Of a DNA stretch of 29,741 bases, positions 1-12,410 are shown in pieces. The notes beneath the pieces are model-generated. The model did not search any database and was not told the DNA's origin. It worked only from the letters and a program-made list of their open reading frames with translations. The translations under genes and the position numbers were made by a program. The DNA is from Ichthyophthirius multifiliis (lineage: Eukaryota > Ciliophora > Oligohymenophorea > Hymenostomatida). Each line of letters begins with the position of its first letter. Positions within the stretch are counted from its first letter, which is position 1. The DNA lies in NCBI RefSeq assembly GCF_000220395.1, contig NW_004086795.1, positions 1-29,741 of the forward strand, in the 5' to 3' direction.

Positions 1-427
1 TATATATATATATATATTAATATATATCATATATATATATATATTATCTTTAATATATTTCTTTTTATTCAAAATTAGTTGTTATAAAAAACTTATTATT
101 TGTTATTATAAATAAATTAACTATTATTTTTTAAAACACTATTGGATTATATTTAATTATATTAATTGCTTATAACTGGAATGCTACTTAAAATGTTTTA
201 ATTTCTTTATTAGTTACTATATAAATATTATATGTTTTAAGAACTATTTATATTTTCATCAATAACTTTTTTAATATAAAAATGTTTAAAAACAAATATA
301 ATATAAATATATTTAGAAAATATAGTAAACATTTATAATAATTAAATATTATTATTTTAAAAATATATAATAGTTATTATAACATAAATATATTTAATTT
401 ATACTTTATTTTATATCTTAAAAATTA
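1..427. other. AT-rich flank with TA microsatellite
   Basis: The window opens with TA dinucleotide repeats (about positions 1-50) and continues as A/T-only sequence up to the TGA stop of the DHHC gene. I see no telomeric repeat of the CCCCAA type, no RNA gene and no protein similarity on either strand. Confidence 0.6.
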
Positions 428-568
428 TCACTGTTTTACATTTTTTAAGTTGTAACAGCGCTACTATTTTTTTATGGTGTTATTTAATTGTTAAAATTAT
501 GAAATGTTTCTGTTTTACTATTTATATATTTTTTTTTATATTAAAATATTTATTATATTTTACTATTA

Positions 569-612
<44 letters not shown>

Positions 613-1740
613 TAATTTTATTATTATATCTATATTTAATTTATTTAAGGCCATAAAATTCCATCACCGCATGGTTTCGCTTTTTTTTATATTATTATTT
701 ATTTTTATAATTTATAATTTAATTTTTTAATTTTTATTTATATTTTCTATGAATTTTAATACCTCCTTCTGTTATTATTGGAAATGGCCAATATGCCCAA
801 TTTACTCCAAAAACTTAAACAAAATTATAATATTTACCTATATCATACTTTTTTATTTATATTTTTTTAAAAATATTTATTATTATTAATATTAATATAT
901 ACATTATTATTATTTGTGTATGTGTTTTATCTTTTTTTATCTAAATTTTCGATAGTTGTTGTATTTGAAAATAATAATTCTAAATGAAATTTAAAAAATA
1001 TTCCTATAACAATTATTGCTGTCACATCAAGTGCAAATGCAATAACTATTATAAAATCTTTAAACCAATTTTCATTTTTTATAGAATTCCCCATCAATAG
1101 ATCCTTTTTTTATTTATATTATTTAAAAATATAAAATTATACCTTAAATGCAATTATTATATTTATTATTTCCCCTATCATCCCAAAAAGTGATATCCAT
1201 GTTGTAATATTTACATAAAATAATAATAACATAAAATATTTCCTGTTCGAAAATCCTATACATGTATTTAACCATGAGCAATGATGGTCCATATTTAACA
1301 CACATCTATTACAGGCTGAACAATGATGAGTTCTTTCTGGTTTGAATATATGACAAATTAAACAATATCGCCTTTTTTTATGTTCAGGATCTTCTAAAAA
1401 ATATCCCCAATATAAAGGAACTCTTCCCTATATTTTTTATATATATATATTATAGATTTTTAACTTTTTGTTAAAAATAATACGGGGTCAGTAAACATTG
1501 TGGTTAATAAAGACCAAAATAACATAAAAGCGAAAAAATTAAATATTATGAGATAAAATATTTTAAGGAAACTACCTAATATTTTTAGTTTTTTTTTTAG
1601 TTTTTTTTTATTTATTTTTTACTAGGCTTTCTGTCAATCCATATTAGTTTCAAATTTGTAAAATAAATAAAAATTATTATTCCTATAATCAAATATACGA
1701 ATGCATATTATTAAAGCTTTTTTATTTTTTAAATTGACAT
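428..1740 (-). CDS. DHHC zinc-finger protein S-acyltransferase
   Basis: This is a DHHC palmitoyltransferase, which moves a fatty acyl group from its own cysteine to cysteines of membrane-associated proteins. Exons on the minus strand are 1740-1623, 1575-1484, 1427-1143, 1103-903 and 847-428. Their total is a multiple of three and predicts 371 residues. Two membrane segments (about residues 12-30 and 42-64) lead to TDPG, a cysteine-rich zinc domain (RYCLICHIFKPERTHHC) and the catalytic DHHC at residues 117-120. Two further membrane segments follow, then a TTxE-like TTIEN, and the conserved YDIG...N...VFG block that fixes the fourth acceptor. The tail is unusual: a lysine-rich stretch leads into a glutamine run of about 13 TAA codons near residues 310-325, ending at TGA 430-428. 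The start is the first ATG before the first membrane helix. The family assignment is firm. The substrate is unknown, and the extreme C-terminus is less certain because TAA-rich DNA stays open by chance. Confidence 0.88.
570..612 (-). repeat. TAA trinucleotide run coding polyglutamine
   Basis: A run of ATT on the plus strand reads as consecutive TAA (Gln) codons in the C-terminal tail of the DHHC gene. It is both a microsatellite and a coding homopolymer, so its length is likely to vary between isolates. Confidence 0.7.
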
Positions 1741-2173
1741 AATTTTTGTCCTTCTATAATTTAATTTGTTTTAATATAAGAATTATATTTTTTTTGAAAT
1801 AAAAAGAAATTATAAATTGCTTTATTTTTATTGTTTTTATATATTATTTTATTGAATATTTACTTTTTTTTTCTTTATTTATTTTTTATTATTAAATTCA
1901 TAAATAACTATAACTATAAAAATAATACTTTCAAAAAAAAAAGTAAAATATTTATTTAAATTAAATTTTGAATATTCAACTTATATTCAATATAATAATT
2001 TTTATTTTTATTTATAATATATATATATATATATGATAATATTAAATTATTCTAGTTAATATTTTTTTATTATTAAAAATTTATAATTATTGTTTTTTTT
2101 TATATTTAATTTTTTTAATTAATTAATAAATTAAACAAATCTTTGTTTAATTTAGTTTTTTATTAATATATAT
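1741..2173. other. Intergenic AT-rich stretch
   Basis: This lies between the start of the DHHC gene and the predicted stop of the large LRR gene. It is A/T-rich with a short TA run near 2017-2034. I see no gene or structured element in it. Confidence 0.6.
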
Positions 2174-5100
2174 TCAAATAAGAAATTTAATATATACATA
2201 TGAAAATATTAAATATATATCATTTGTTTAACTAAATACTTAAATTTTAAATAAATTTAGGAGATCTAACATTTATTTTAAATTATTATCGTTAATTATC
2301 GTATTCTTCTAATAAAATATATAAAAAATTATAATTTATATTTAAAACCTACACATATATTATTAAAATATACCTATTAAACTATTTTAAGTTAAATTTG
2401 ATTTTTCTTCATATTCTTCATCTTTTTCGAAGATTTATTATTTTTTAGCATTTTAGGCATATTTACTTTTTTTGCTATTATCAGCATATACTTCTTATAT
2501 TTTTTCTTCTTCATTATTATCTAGAGTTATATTTTCTTCACCTCCATATGTCACTTCATTTTACAAATAAAAGAAATATATTATAAATAATACTTATATA
2601 TATATATAGGTAAATAATATTTATATAAATAATGATAATTACTATTGTCTTTATACATATTAGTTTTTTTAATCATTTATAAAACTTAATTCATAAGGCT
2701 TAGTTGTTGGTCTAATTTAAATATCGTCTTTAAGGAAATTATTATTAAGTAAACATCTTAAATTAGAATAATTATTCCTTTACATTTGTGACTCTTAATA
2801 GCTTTATTTTTTAGCACTTATATTAAATTTATCAAGGTTTTTTTACATTACCAAGTAATAAGAGCTTCGTCGAAATAACTTTGTGAGATTTAAGAAGGTT
2901 TACAAAAAAGTGCTGAAAATAAATAAAAGAATATTTAAATTAAAGATTTTGTTACACCATATAAAGCATTTCTGAGTTGAGGATAAGAAATTAAAAAAAA
3001 TACATATAGTGCAAACAAAGGAACCGTTTAAAATAAGAAAATAATTAAATATATAAAACTTTTGAAATTTATTTAAATTTTCGAAGTTATTTTTATTGAA
3101 TCTGAAGGAGAAAATATATTCGTGTAATTTTCAGCTAAATAAAAACCTTAAGAAACGGTAATTTTATATATGTTTTATAGACAAGAACTTAATTCTTCAC
3201 CTTTGTATACTGTGTATTGTTTATGAATGTAGTAAATGAATAATATTAGTTTAAATAAAAACTTAAATATTACTACTATTATGGATACTACCCATAATGT
3301 TTGTAATTTTTTCTCGAAAAAATTAACTGTGAGGAGTATATCAGCAAACGTATCGTATCTTTCTATAAAACTGAAGGTTAGGAGATATAATCCTTATAGT
3401 TTTTAATATCTTTTCCAGTTATTCGAATAAAAAACGTCACTTTGAAATAAAAGAGTAGTTTTTTTCTTTTCTAGGTTTACAAGAATTAATTCCAAACCTG
3501 ATACAATAAAAGCAAATATAATAGTAGATAGGGCAAAAATATTTTATATTTAAATTGAAAAAATGTCTGTTTAAAAAAAAAAGGCAAAAAGAGGTATATA
3601 AGGTAATATAAATTAAATAAGATGTAAAAAAAGAGCAAAATTATAACTTTTAGGTATTTTCTATTTTTGGATGTTATTATTAAAGCCATAGTTCATTTAA
3701 AATTGAGTGTTATTTAAATATTCGTTACATATGATTTTCGCAAAAAGACTTTTGATGAATTTTATATTTTTGTATTTGTTATTTAAATGCCATAAAAAAT
3801 ACTAAAATATTCCACAATCAAGTAAATTAGCAATTTATTGCTTATTGTCTATTTAAATATTTGATATATGTAAATTATCAGAACGAATATCAAATAAATT
3901 TATAAAAAGATGGATTTTACCAATAGATGTTATTTTAGGGTTATTAGATAAATTTATTTCTTTCAAAAGTTTAAATGAATGGAATTGTTTTGCAAAATCA
4001 ATCAAAAAATTGTCGTCTATATAAGATTCTGTAATACTTAATTTTCTTAAATAGCTTGGTATTAGTCCTGGAATGAAAGTATATTTAGCATATATTTTGA
4101 CATAAGAATTAATTATAAAAGTGGCTAATTCATTATCTATTCCTTACCAATTATTTATTATAAAAATATTTGTCTGAAATTTATAAACTTATTTTAAATA
4201 GTTATTTCCCAAATAGCCTATACTTAAATTATTAATGAATAAAAATTTCAAATTAGATTTCAAATCTTTTCTAGAAAAGGAAGTACTTAAATGATAACAA
4301 AATTAATCCCCATCTTTATTATTACTAACATCCAAACATCGGAGTTTGGGACTTAATTCAATTCCTGTGCATATATATTAATATGATATGGTACTTAGAT
4401 TACAGTTGCTTATATTTAATTCAGAGATATATTTGTTGTTTTGCAGTAAAAAACTTATTTGCTTTGAAGCATCTTCGTTTATAGAATTGTTCGGGATGTT
4501 TAAAGATTTTATAAAGCAATCGCCTGTACACATTATTTTGACGAGAATTTTAATATGATCTTCTTTTAAATTACAATCATTTAAATCGAGATGACGGAGT
4601 GATCTGGATGTGCAGGCTAAGTTAAGAAATATTTCGAAATTTTAGATTGGAGTGAATGAGTTTTATATTTATTCTGCTAAAATTTAATTTGTGCTTTTGT
4701 TTTCAGCATCTTTGTTTCTGATTCTTTTGGAATTTTTATTTACTAGTTATTAACCAAAAGTAAAAAATTTCAAAGAATGTGAATTTTTGATCATTTCGCC
4801 AAGCTTTTTTAAGGCTCGTTCTGAAAGTAGATTAGAGGAAAAATCTGCAAATTTAAAATGCTTTTTTTCTTATTCATATAAACACTAAAATAGCTTTTCA
4901 AAAGATTATTAAGGAATTTTTAGTTATTATAAAATATAATTATGAATACTATTATTTTATAAAAAACCTTTCAATATATATTCAAATTCAATCTAGGAAA
5001 ATGTATTATAACTTAAGTCAATTAATTTTAAAGCTTTTGTATTTTAAAGTAAATGCATCAGGTTTATACAAAATTTTTCGTTAAAAAGAATATGCTTTAA

Positions 5101-6883
5101 TTTAAGAATTTCTATGCTTTAAAATCTTGCTAAAATAGGTATTAATTCACAAATATTTTCTTATAATGTTAACATATTTTCAGCATCGAAAATTCTTAAA
5201 GAATTAAATTTTATTAATTATTTTAAAGCACAATAAAAATTATTTATAGATTAGTAAGTAAATATACAGTTTTTTATAATTATTTGTTACAAATATTATC
5301 CATTTTAAAATATATAAGAAGTAAAATCTTAATTTCTAAAAAATTATTTACATAAATTTAATGTGTTTACATATTTACATTTATTATAAGTAACTGCATT
5401 TACATTGTTAAAATCAAAATTATTAGATAAATCCAGTTCTTATATTACTTCGCCTTCATATAATAAACGACCTAGAACTCTTAAATCATCGGCTTTTAGT
5501 TTTACATTTTAAAGGTTTATATTCCTGGCATGAATATGTAAAATATCATTCATATTTTCCATTTAGTTTAAAGCCATTTTTTTTTTATATTATTAAAAGA
5601 ATTACTGTTTTTTATTTAATGGAGTACTCTATTATTGAAGCTAAATTAAAAATAATTATTAAGATTGGGATTATTGCACGTTTTAGGTTAAAATACTTGC
5701 ACAACTTTCAATAATTGAGTTTTTTTTTTTATCTATTTAGATATATTATTAAAATTATTTTTATTATTATTTTTGTTATTACTATTATTATTGTTATTAT
5801 TATTATTATTAGTATTTGTTTTTAAAGAAAAGGTCCCATTAATCATCAAAATCTAAACAAATTAAACTTTCTAATTAAATTTAATTATTTCCTATTTTCA
5901 AACATTTCAAATTTTTACAAGCAACAAGCATTTTCTAAACTATCTGTCTATGAGTTTGTGTAATTCCATTTTAAGAAATATCTAAAATTTCTAGGTTACT
6001 ACTTTATCCTATATTAGTTAAAATTTCTTATAGATTATCTTCTTTATATGCTAGTTTATTTTTGGATAAATTAATATTTTTTAAACTTGTGTTTTATTTT
6101 ATAATTTCAGCAAAATTTTTAATTACTTTTTATTTCAGTTTTCCTATTTTTAAACCTCGCAAGTTTAAATTTCTTAAATAATCATTTCTTTTTATAAAAT
6201 GACCTAAATTTATTAAATCTTCTTCATGTAAAGGCGAGCATCCTTTTAAATTTAATATTTCTAGTTTATTAAATCTAGCTTATAAAGAATATATTACAGC
6301 ACAAGAAATATACTCATTTCCTGAAAAATCAAGTTCTTGTAAATATTCACAGTTTAAAGAAAATTTAGCTTCGTGAGAATATTCACCTAAAGTATCGTTG
6401 TCTAAATCGCAAAAACGAATACTCTTTAAGCGACAGTTGTTCATTAATTTTAAAAAAATAAATACTATGCTATAATGGATTCTATTACCAGTTATATCTA
6501 AGTGTTCTAATGATAAAGCATCATGATTTACTATTATACATATTATACTTTCGCCATCTAGGTTATTATAAGCAATGGATAGACTATTAAGGTTTAAGTT
6601 ATCCCTTAAGGCGTATATTATAACGTTAAAACCTTCCGATTTTATGTAGTTTCGGTCTAAACATAAATGTGTCCATTTAGGATTCTACCGAAGAATTTAA
6701 GCTATTTAATTTGCACCTTTAAAACCTATTTTATTATTACTTAAATCTAAATGTGTTAAAGTATGAAATATATTTAATTTTGTTAAATCTTTTAATGAAT
6801 TACCAGATAATTTTAATTATTCTATTAAAATATAAATATGTATATAGTATTTATATATATATTTTAATGTATATATTTATAAT

Positions 6884-6914
<31 letters not shown>

Positions 6915-8029
6915 TATAAATTTCATATATTTAAATTTATATTATTTTACGTAATTATTTATTTGTTTAAGTGCTTATTTCTGTAAATATTTCATCTAAT
7001 TTCTTTATTCCATTTTTAGATAGGTTAATAACTTTGGATTTTTCAAATTTGGACATTAATTATTAAATTAATTAAGAAGAATTTAATTAATTTCCTTCTA
7101 TATTTAAATATTTTAAATTTCTAACTGACCAAGGTGTAATATTCTCTACAAAAAATTTCAAACCATTTTCTTTAATTTTATTATATGAAATATTTAAATC
7201 GATTAATGTATTATTTTCTGAGAGGCCTTTCGCTAAACAGATTAATGTTAAAGGATTCAATTCCATAAGTGAAATATTCAAAGAAATTAAAGTACTATTT
7301 TCGGCTAAAGAGGCACAAAGCAAAGAAAGTGATAAATTATCAATATTACAATGTGATAAATTTAATTTTTTTAATTAACTTTTAGACTATTAGCTTCTAA
7401 GGATAAATTAAATAAGATTTTCAATAGTTTAGAAGGTAAAATTTTAATTATTATATAAATTTAGTTCTTATATTATTTTATTATTAGAGAGTCTTTTAAA
7501 TAAATAACTCAACATAAATGAATTTAAATTACAACTAGATAAATCTAAGTATTTTATACTCTTATTTATAGTCAAACTATAGGCAATTTCCATAAATAAA
7601 TAAGGATGAAGATCACAACCGGAAAGTATTAAATTTTGTAAATGACGAGATTTTTTTAAACCTTAAGCAAGCATAACATAACATTCTAAACTCGCTTCAT
7701 CTTTTTGGAGTATTATGTTTTTTTTATTTAGAAATTTTTAATTGTTTTCTAATATATATATATATTTATATAAATATATATTTATATATATAAATATGTG
7801 TATATATGTTTTTATTTTTTACTCTACCTCTCCAGTAATTTAAACAATATAATGTTTATATTTAGTTAGGATGAGACTATGCACTTTTTAAAGAAGAGTA
7901 ATTACGGGGATTTTTCTTTTGCTTTTTTTCGTATTAACTTTCGATTATATTACTGTTTTAGTGATCTAAAAATTGCGATGATTCGTCGGAATCTATACTT
8001 ATTTTTTGGTTTGATTTATATTAAATCAT
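2174..8029 (-). CDS. Giant LRR-polyQ-LRR multi-pass membrane protein
   Basis: Predicted exons on the minus strand are 8029-7828, 7748-6951, 6821-2852 and 2801-2174, giving 1865 residues. A polar N-terminus of about 90 residues leads into a first array of ribonuclease-inhibitor-like leucine-rich repeats (for example LKYLNIEGNQLN, LTHLDLSNNKI, LEILDISQNGI). A glutamine-rich linker follows at about 5815-5590, then a second LRR array from about 5570 (VIQELDLSNN, LKEINLSNNPKI). From about 3660 there are four or five hydrophobic segments, then a charged, acidic tail. The three introns join in frame. The last (2802-2851) is inferred because it leads into a more protein-like frame. The region between the arrays has no TGA, so I read one gene. 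A methionine at 5577 (MALNQ...) could instead start a separate second gene, which would split this into two LRR proteins. Function is unknown; LRR plus membrane helices suggests surface recognition or adhesion. The C-terminal end near 2640-2174 is the least certain part. Confidence 0.62.
5745..5815 (-). repeat. Glutamine-codon run linking two LRR arrays
   Basis: On the minus strand this reads as mostly TAA/TAG/CAA codons, giving an interrupted polyglutamine tract that stays in frame with the LRR arrays on both sides. It is a coding trinucleotide microsatellite and probably variable in length. Confidence 0.65.
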
Positions 8030-8316
8030 ATTTATTTTTTATGCTTTTTTTAAATTTCTTTTGTTTTTTATTTTTTTTTAGTTTAAATTTAGATTGGCCT
8101 AATATTTAGATTCCCCCTTTTTTTGTATTTTTTCTAAAAAAAATAAAATATTAATTTAATTTTTTTTTGTTTTGAAAAAAGTAATTTAAAATGTTTTTTT
8201 TAAATAAAGTAATTTTTTTTAAGTTTAATAAATAAAATATTATATAAAATTAATTATTTAAAAGAACTTAAAAATTTTATGATTTTTTTAAATAAAAAAT
8301 AATATTAAACAATATA
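8030..8316. other. Divergent intergenic region
   Basis: This separates the minus-strand LRR gene from a plus-strand hypothetical gene, so it probably holds both promoters. It consists of poly-T/poly-A-rich sequence without a recognisable element. Confidence 0.4.
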
Positions 8317-9094
8317 ATGTCGTCTATAAAATTATATATTATTATTTATTTAAAAAAAAAAATTATATCGCTATTCTTTATATACTTTCTCATATAAGAA
8401 ACCCTTTAATATCCAATATATTCACTTTTTTAAGCATACGAATGTTTAAAAGACTATAATTATTACGATTTAACAGATATGTTTCATCCTGATATACCCT
8501 ATTTGAAAAAAACAGGTTATAAAAACGAAATAGTAAAGATAATAGCAAAATATGGTGGTTTTTGGAACCAAAAATTTACTTTACCAGGATAATGGAGTAC
8601 TTATGTAAAAGCTTTTAATCACTAGGAAAACGGAAATTTATTTTAAAACTAAATATCTATAATGGAATAAATAGATTAAAAAAAAATAGCATAAATAATA
8701 TAATTGATATTCATTAAAAAATGTAAGATATGTAAATTTATAAAAATTAATAAAATTTATGAAATTTCATTCTTTTGTATCAAAATAGATTTGTAAAATA
8801 AAATTATTAACAAAAATATTATGGCTGGCAAATATGAATTAAAAATAAATAGAGCATAAATTATCCTGGTTAAAGTAAATTATTAATGAATTTTATTATA
8901 AAAAAGAAAAATTAAAACTATTAAACATGAATAAATAGATAAAAAGATGTTTGTATTCTTAGAATAATTATGAATAAGAAATATATGTTTTAAAATAAAT
9001 ATGTGAATAATTAAATTTATTGACAACTAACATAAAGTAATGGCTTTAAAAGACATTATATATAAATTTTTAAAAGCATTAAAGTAGACATTGA
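8317..9094 (+). CDS. Hypothetical protein, exon structure unresolved
   Basis: I do not recognise this protein. From ATG 8317 one frame stays open to TGA 8887-8889 (190 codons). Its middle part, about 8445-8640, has mixed composition and looks like true coding sequence (HPDIPYLKKTGYKNEIVK, then KYGGFWNQKFTLPGQW). From about 8730 another frame becomes more protein-like, with charged segments such as EHKLSWLKQIINEFYYKK, and ends at TGA 9092-9094. This suggests either an unplaced intron between about 8680 and 8740 or a frame break. There is no signal peptide; the first 35 residues are hydrophobic but also very AT-driven. Treat the limits as approximate and the gene as unassigned. Confidence 0.35.
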
Positions 9095-9392
9095 TTATAA
9101 GCTTATATTAAAGCGATTAAAAAAGAATGTAAAAATAAAAGTTAAAATATAAAAAATAACAATAAAAATATAACTAAATAATAGAATTAATAAAATGGAA
9201 TTATATTATTTTATTTAATATTATTATGGTTAATTTAATTAATATAATTATTAATATTATTATTATATTATTTATTTTTATTCTAATATTTAAATCTCTT
9301 TATTTAATTATTTAATTATCATTATTAATTTTATTTTATATATTATTTTTTATTTTAATATGTTTTTTTATAAAATCATAAAATTAAATAAA
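9095..9392. other. Short AT-rich spacer
   Basis: Almost pure A/T sequence between two plus-strand hypothetical genes. No element is visible. Confidence 0.5.
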
Positions 9393-10309
9393 ATGAATAC
9401 AAACGAAATAAATAATAAATTTAATTAATCTAATTATTTTTTTAAAAAACTTTATAATAAAATGGATTATATTAAAAAAAATACATAGATTAATAAGAAC
9501 AAAGTTTAAAAAATTAATATTTAATTAAAAAGTTAATTATCTTGTAATTAATTTTTAAATGAAATTTGTAATAAATAAAAACTTGAAGAATAAATTAAAT
9601 TTAAAAATACTTTTTTGAAAAAACGTTTAATTTAAAATGAAATTTAAAAAGATAATTCTAATATTTTTCTTAGTGAAAGAAGATATAGAAATAATAAAAA
9701 TAAATAAAATAAATAAGAATTAAAATTGCCTTCTTTTTAAATTTAAAAATAATAATATATGTTAAGAGAAATACTCAATAAAAAGAATTAAGAAAGTTAA
9801 TAAGATATGAATGAAAAGTTTTATATAAATTTTAACTTTGATAATTAAAAAGAAATTAATTTTTTAAATTAAAATAGTAATAATAAATTAAAAAAATAAG
9901 AAAATGAATTAAAAAAAGAATATAGTAATCATAAGAATTTATAATAAAGTTAAAATAATGATAATAAAAAGAAAATTATAATTTTTTTTTTAAAAAAAAA
10001 ATAAGTAAATTATTGTAATATAAATTGTTTAAATAATAATAATTAAACTTAATAAATTAATTATATATAATATAATAAAAATTAATAAAAAAATGATAAT
10101 AAAAATAATAATGATAATAATAATAATAATAATAATATAATAATAATAGTAATAATATTATTTATAGTAATAATAGTAATTGTAATAGTAATTGTAATAG
10201 TAATTGTAATAGTAATTTTAATAGTAATAGTAATAGTATTTGTAGTTATGATAGTTATAAAAATAATTTCTTAAAATATAATTTTTTTTATTAAAAATCT
10301 ATATAATGA
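9393..10309 (+). CDS. Asn/Lys/Gln-rich hypothetical protein
   Basis: From ATG 9393 a frame without TGA runs past 10000 and encodes a polar, lysine/asparagine/glutamine-rich protein with likely coiled-coil stretches (KLYNKMDYIKKNTQINKNK, KQENELKKEYSNHKN). It has no recognised domain. Towards the 3' end a different frame looks better: (Asn-Ser-Asn-Cys)n followed by SICSYDSYKNN and TGA at 10307-10309. An intron somewhere between about 10000 and 10150, with a plausible donor GTAAAT at 10005, would join the two. I could not place the acceptor. Composition alone cannot prove that it is expressed. Confidence 0.4.
10165..10240 (+). repeat. 12-bp tandem repeat, unit AGTAATTGTAAT
   Basis: Three to four near-perfect copies of AGTAATTGTAAT are followed by decayed AGTAAT units. 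In one frame they encode repeating Asn-Ser-Asn-Cys, which fits the C-terminus of the preceding hypothetical gene. An (AAT)n run at about 10110-10150 lies directly upstream. Confidence 0.75.
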
Positions 10310-10343
10310 TATAATTATATAAGTTATTTATATAATTTATAAA

Positions 10344-10375
<32 letters not shown>

Positions 10376-10379
10376 ATTT

Positions 10380-12410
10380 TCAATATAATTCTATCTACTA
10401 TATTTAGGCATTATCATTTACTGTATAAATAATATTTGTTTAGATATCATATAATATCTTATTATTTTTAGAATTAGAATTTTCTTATTGTATATCTTTT
10501 AATTTATTATAATTTTTTATATTCCAAACTGAAATTTTTCCTTGTTTACCATTACTACATATAAGAATATTGAAATTCTCTATTCCAAAGATATCATATA
10601 TACAAAAATCTTCTTTAATCACATTAATAAGATTTAAATTTTAAACTCCCCAAATTTTTATGAGACAATCATCACCAAAACTAATCAATATATTATCATT
10701 TTAAATTATTATTTTATTTATAATTCCTTAATGTGCCTAAACTTTTTTAAATATTTGAAAATTTCGTAAGTCCCAGGCACATATGAACCTCTCATAGGCT
10801 ACAAAAAGACATTTTTTGCCTAAATTTTACATATAAGAAGGTTTATACATATTTATAGAAACAAGACTTTTCACTAAAATACCTTTTTCTAAATCCCATA
10901 TTTTTATATTATTATCATATCCACATGAAAAAAAATCAGAGTCATTTAAAAAAAGTAAGTTTTTGACTAATTCATTGTGTCCTTTTAGATTTTAAACACA
11001 CTACCATTAAGGAGCTGGTTTCCATATTTTTATTATATTAGATTCACATACACTTGCTAATGTTCGAGTATTTTAATTATAAGATAGAGCCAAAATCGCA
11101 CTTTCATGACCATTTAGAGTCAAAAGAAGTTTTATTTATGGACTTTTTGCCCATATTTTAATTGTCTTATCAACACTACAGGTAACTAGTTTATCTTCGT
11201 CTAGAAATATTAAATCTTTAATAGGACCTTAATGTAGCTTCTAAATACTAATATATATATATATTACTTAAAATATTATAAAAAAATATATAATTTTATA
11301 AAATAAAGATTATAATTATTATTTAAATGAATTTTAATAAAAAATAAATAAAAATTGTATATAATAATATAATATATATATATATATATATATTTTTATT
11401 TATTTTACTTTTTTTTATTAAACTTAATAAAAAATAAATATATTATCCATATTTTTCGAATTTTTTAAAAAAATAAATATTTATATATATATAATCAAAA
11501 ATTTATATATATAAATTTACATTTATGCTTATAATTAAGATTATAATGGTTCATTTTATTGTGTTTTAGATGTTTAAATATATTAATTAGAATTATTATT
11601 ACTTATTTTAAAAATTTTAGAATATTATTGTTATTTTTCTTTTTCATTTAATGTTTTTTAAGGTTTATTATTACTATTTTAGTTTAATTTCCAATTTTCG
11701 TTTAATGTTCTTTATGGTGTATTATATTTAATTTAATTTTCTTATTTTTATATGTTTGAAAAATTTTAAGTTTATTCTTATTAGTTGTTTAAAATATAAT
11801 TTTACTATTTATTTTATTATAGTAAATTATATATGCTTGTTAAATATTATTATATATTCGCTTATATCTTGAATGATTCTTTTGATTCTATATCAGTTAT
11901 AATTTAATAATTTTATAATTTTTTATCTATTTATTAAAAATAGGATTCGTTTCTTCGGAAAAAATTAAAAGAATTATTTTCAAATGAAATTTCTAGTCTT
12001 GAAAGTAGTTCTAAAATAGTAATTTTTGTTAAATTTTAGTTATTTAATATGCAAGAGTATCTTTCTTCGATTTATTTTAGATTTTCAATTGAAATAAGGT
12101 CGTTTTGAAATATTATTTGGATTTGTTAGGTAGTATTTCTTATTTAGTCTTGTATTTAATTGCTTAATATATTTAATGTGCTTATTATTTTTTCTTGTAA
12201 GTTTTTCATATTTTATATTTAGGTTTCGAAATTTTCTTACAAAGAAATTAATTTGTAGGTTTCTATATATTTTTGTATAAAAATTTAAGAAGAAATAAAA
12301 TAATGCGATTAATGTTCAGTTTTTAGCATATTTAACATATTAAGCCATTAAATTAACATTTCGGGACTAAACATACTATTTCTAAACTTTAATTTGGATG
12401 AATTTGACAT
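10380..12410 (-). CDS. Coiled-coil and WD40-repeat protein
   Basis: Exons are 12410-11521 and 11247-10380, joined in frame to give 585 residues. The N-terminal half (about 295 residues) is glutamine/asparagine-rich and predicted to be coiled coil, without a visible zinc finger. The second exon encodes at least five WD40 blades: repeated GH...I and IKIW/ISVW signatures such as LVTCSVDKTIKIW, SCGYDNNIKIWDLE and LISFGDDCLIKIW. WD40 propellers serve as protein-interaction platforms. Proteins with an N-terminal coiled coil followed by WD40 are abundant in ciliates, but the partner is unknown. The 273-base intron is long for this window. I chose the acceptor at 11248 because it restores the frame and gives IIQKLHQGPI, the usual start of a blade. 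A small skipped exon inside the intron cannot be excluded. Confidence 0.75.

Noticed and set aside
1-60. A telomere at the left end
   Set aside because: The end is TA repeats, not the CCCCAA/GGGGTT type repeat of ciliate macronuclear telomeres.
3486-3689. A 67-residue hydrophobic ORF on the minus strand
   Set aside because: It is an alternate frame of the LRR gene's membrane region. The gene's own frame is continuous on both sides and better in composition.
7879-8109. A 76-residue plus-strand ORF
   Set aside because: It is antisense to the N-terminal exon of the LRR gene and its poly-A flank. The sequence is Phe/Leu-rich as expected from T-rich DNA.
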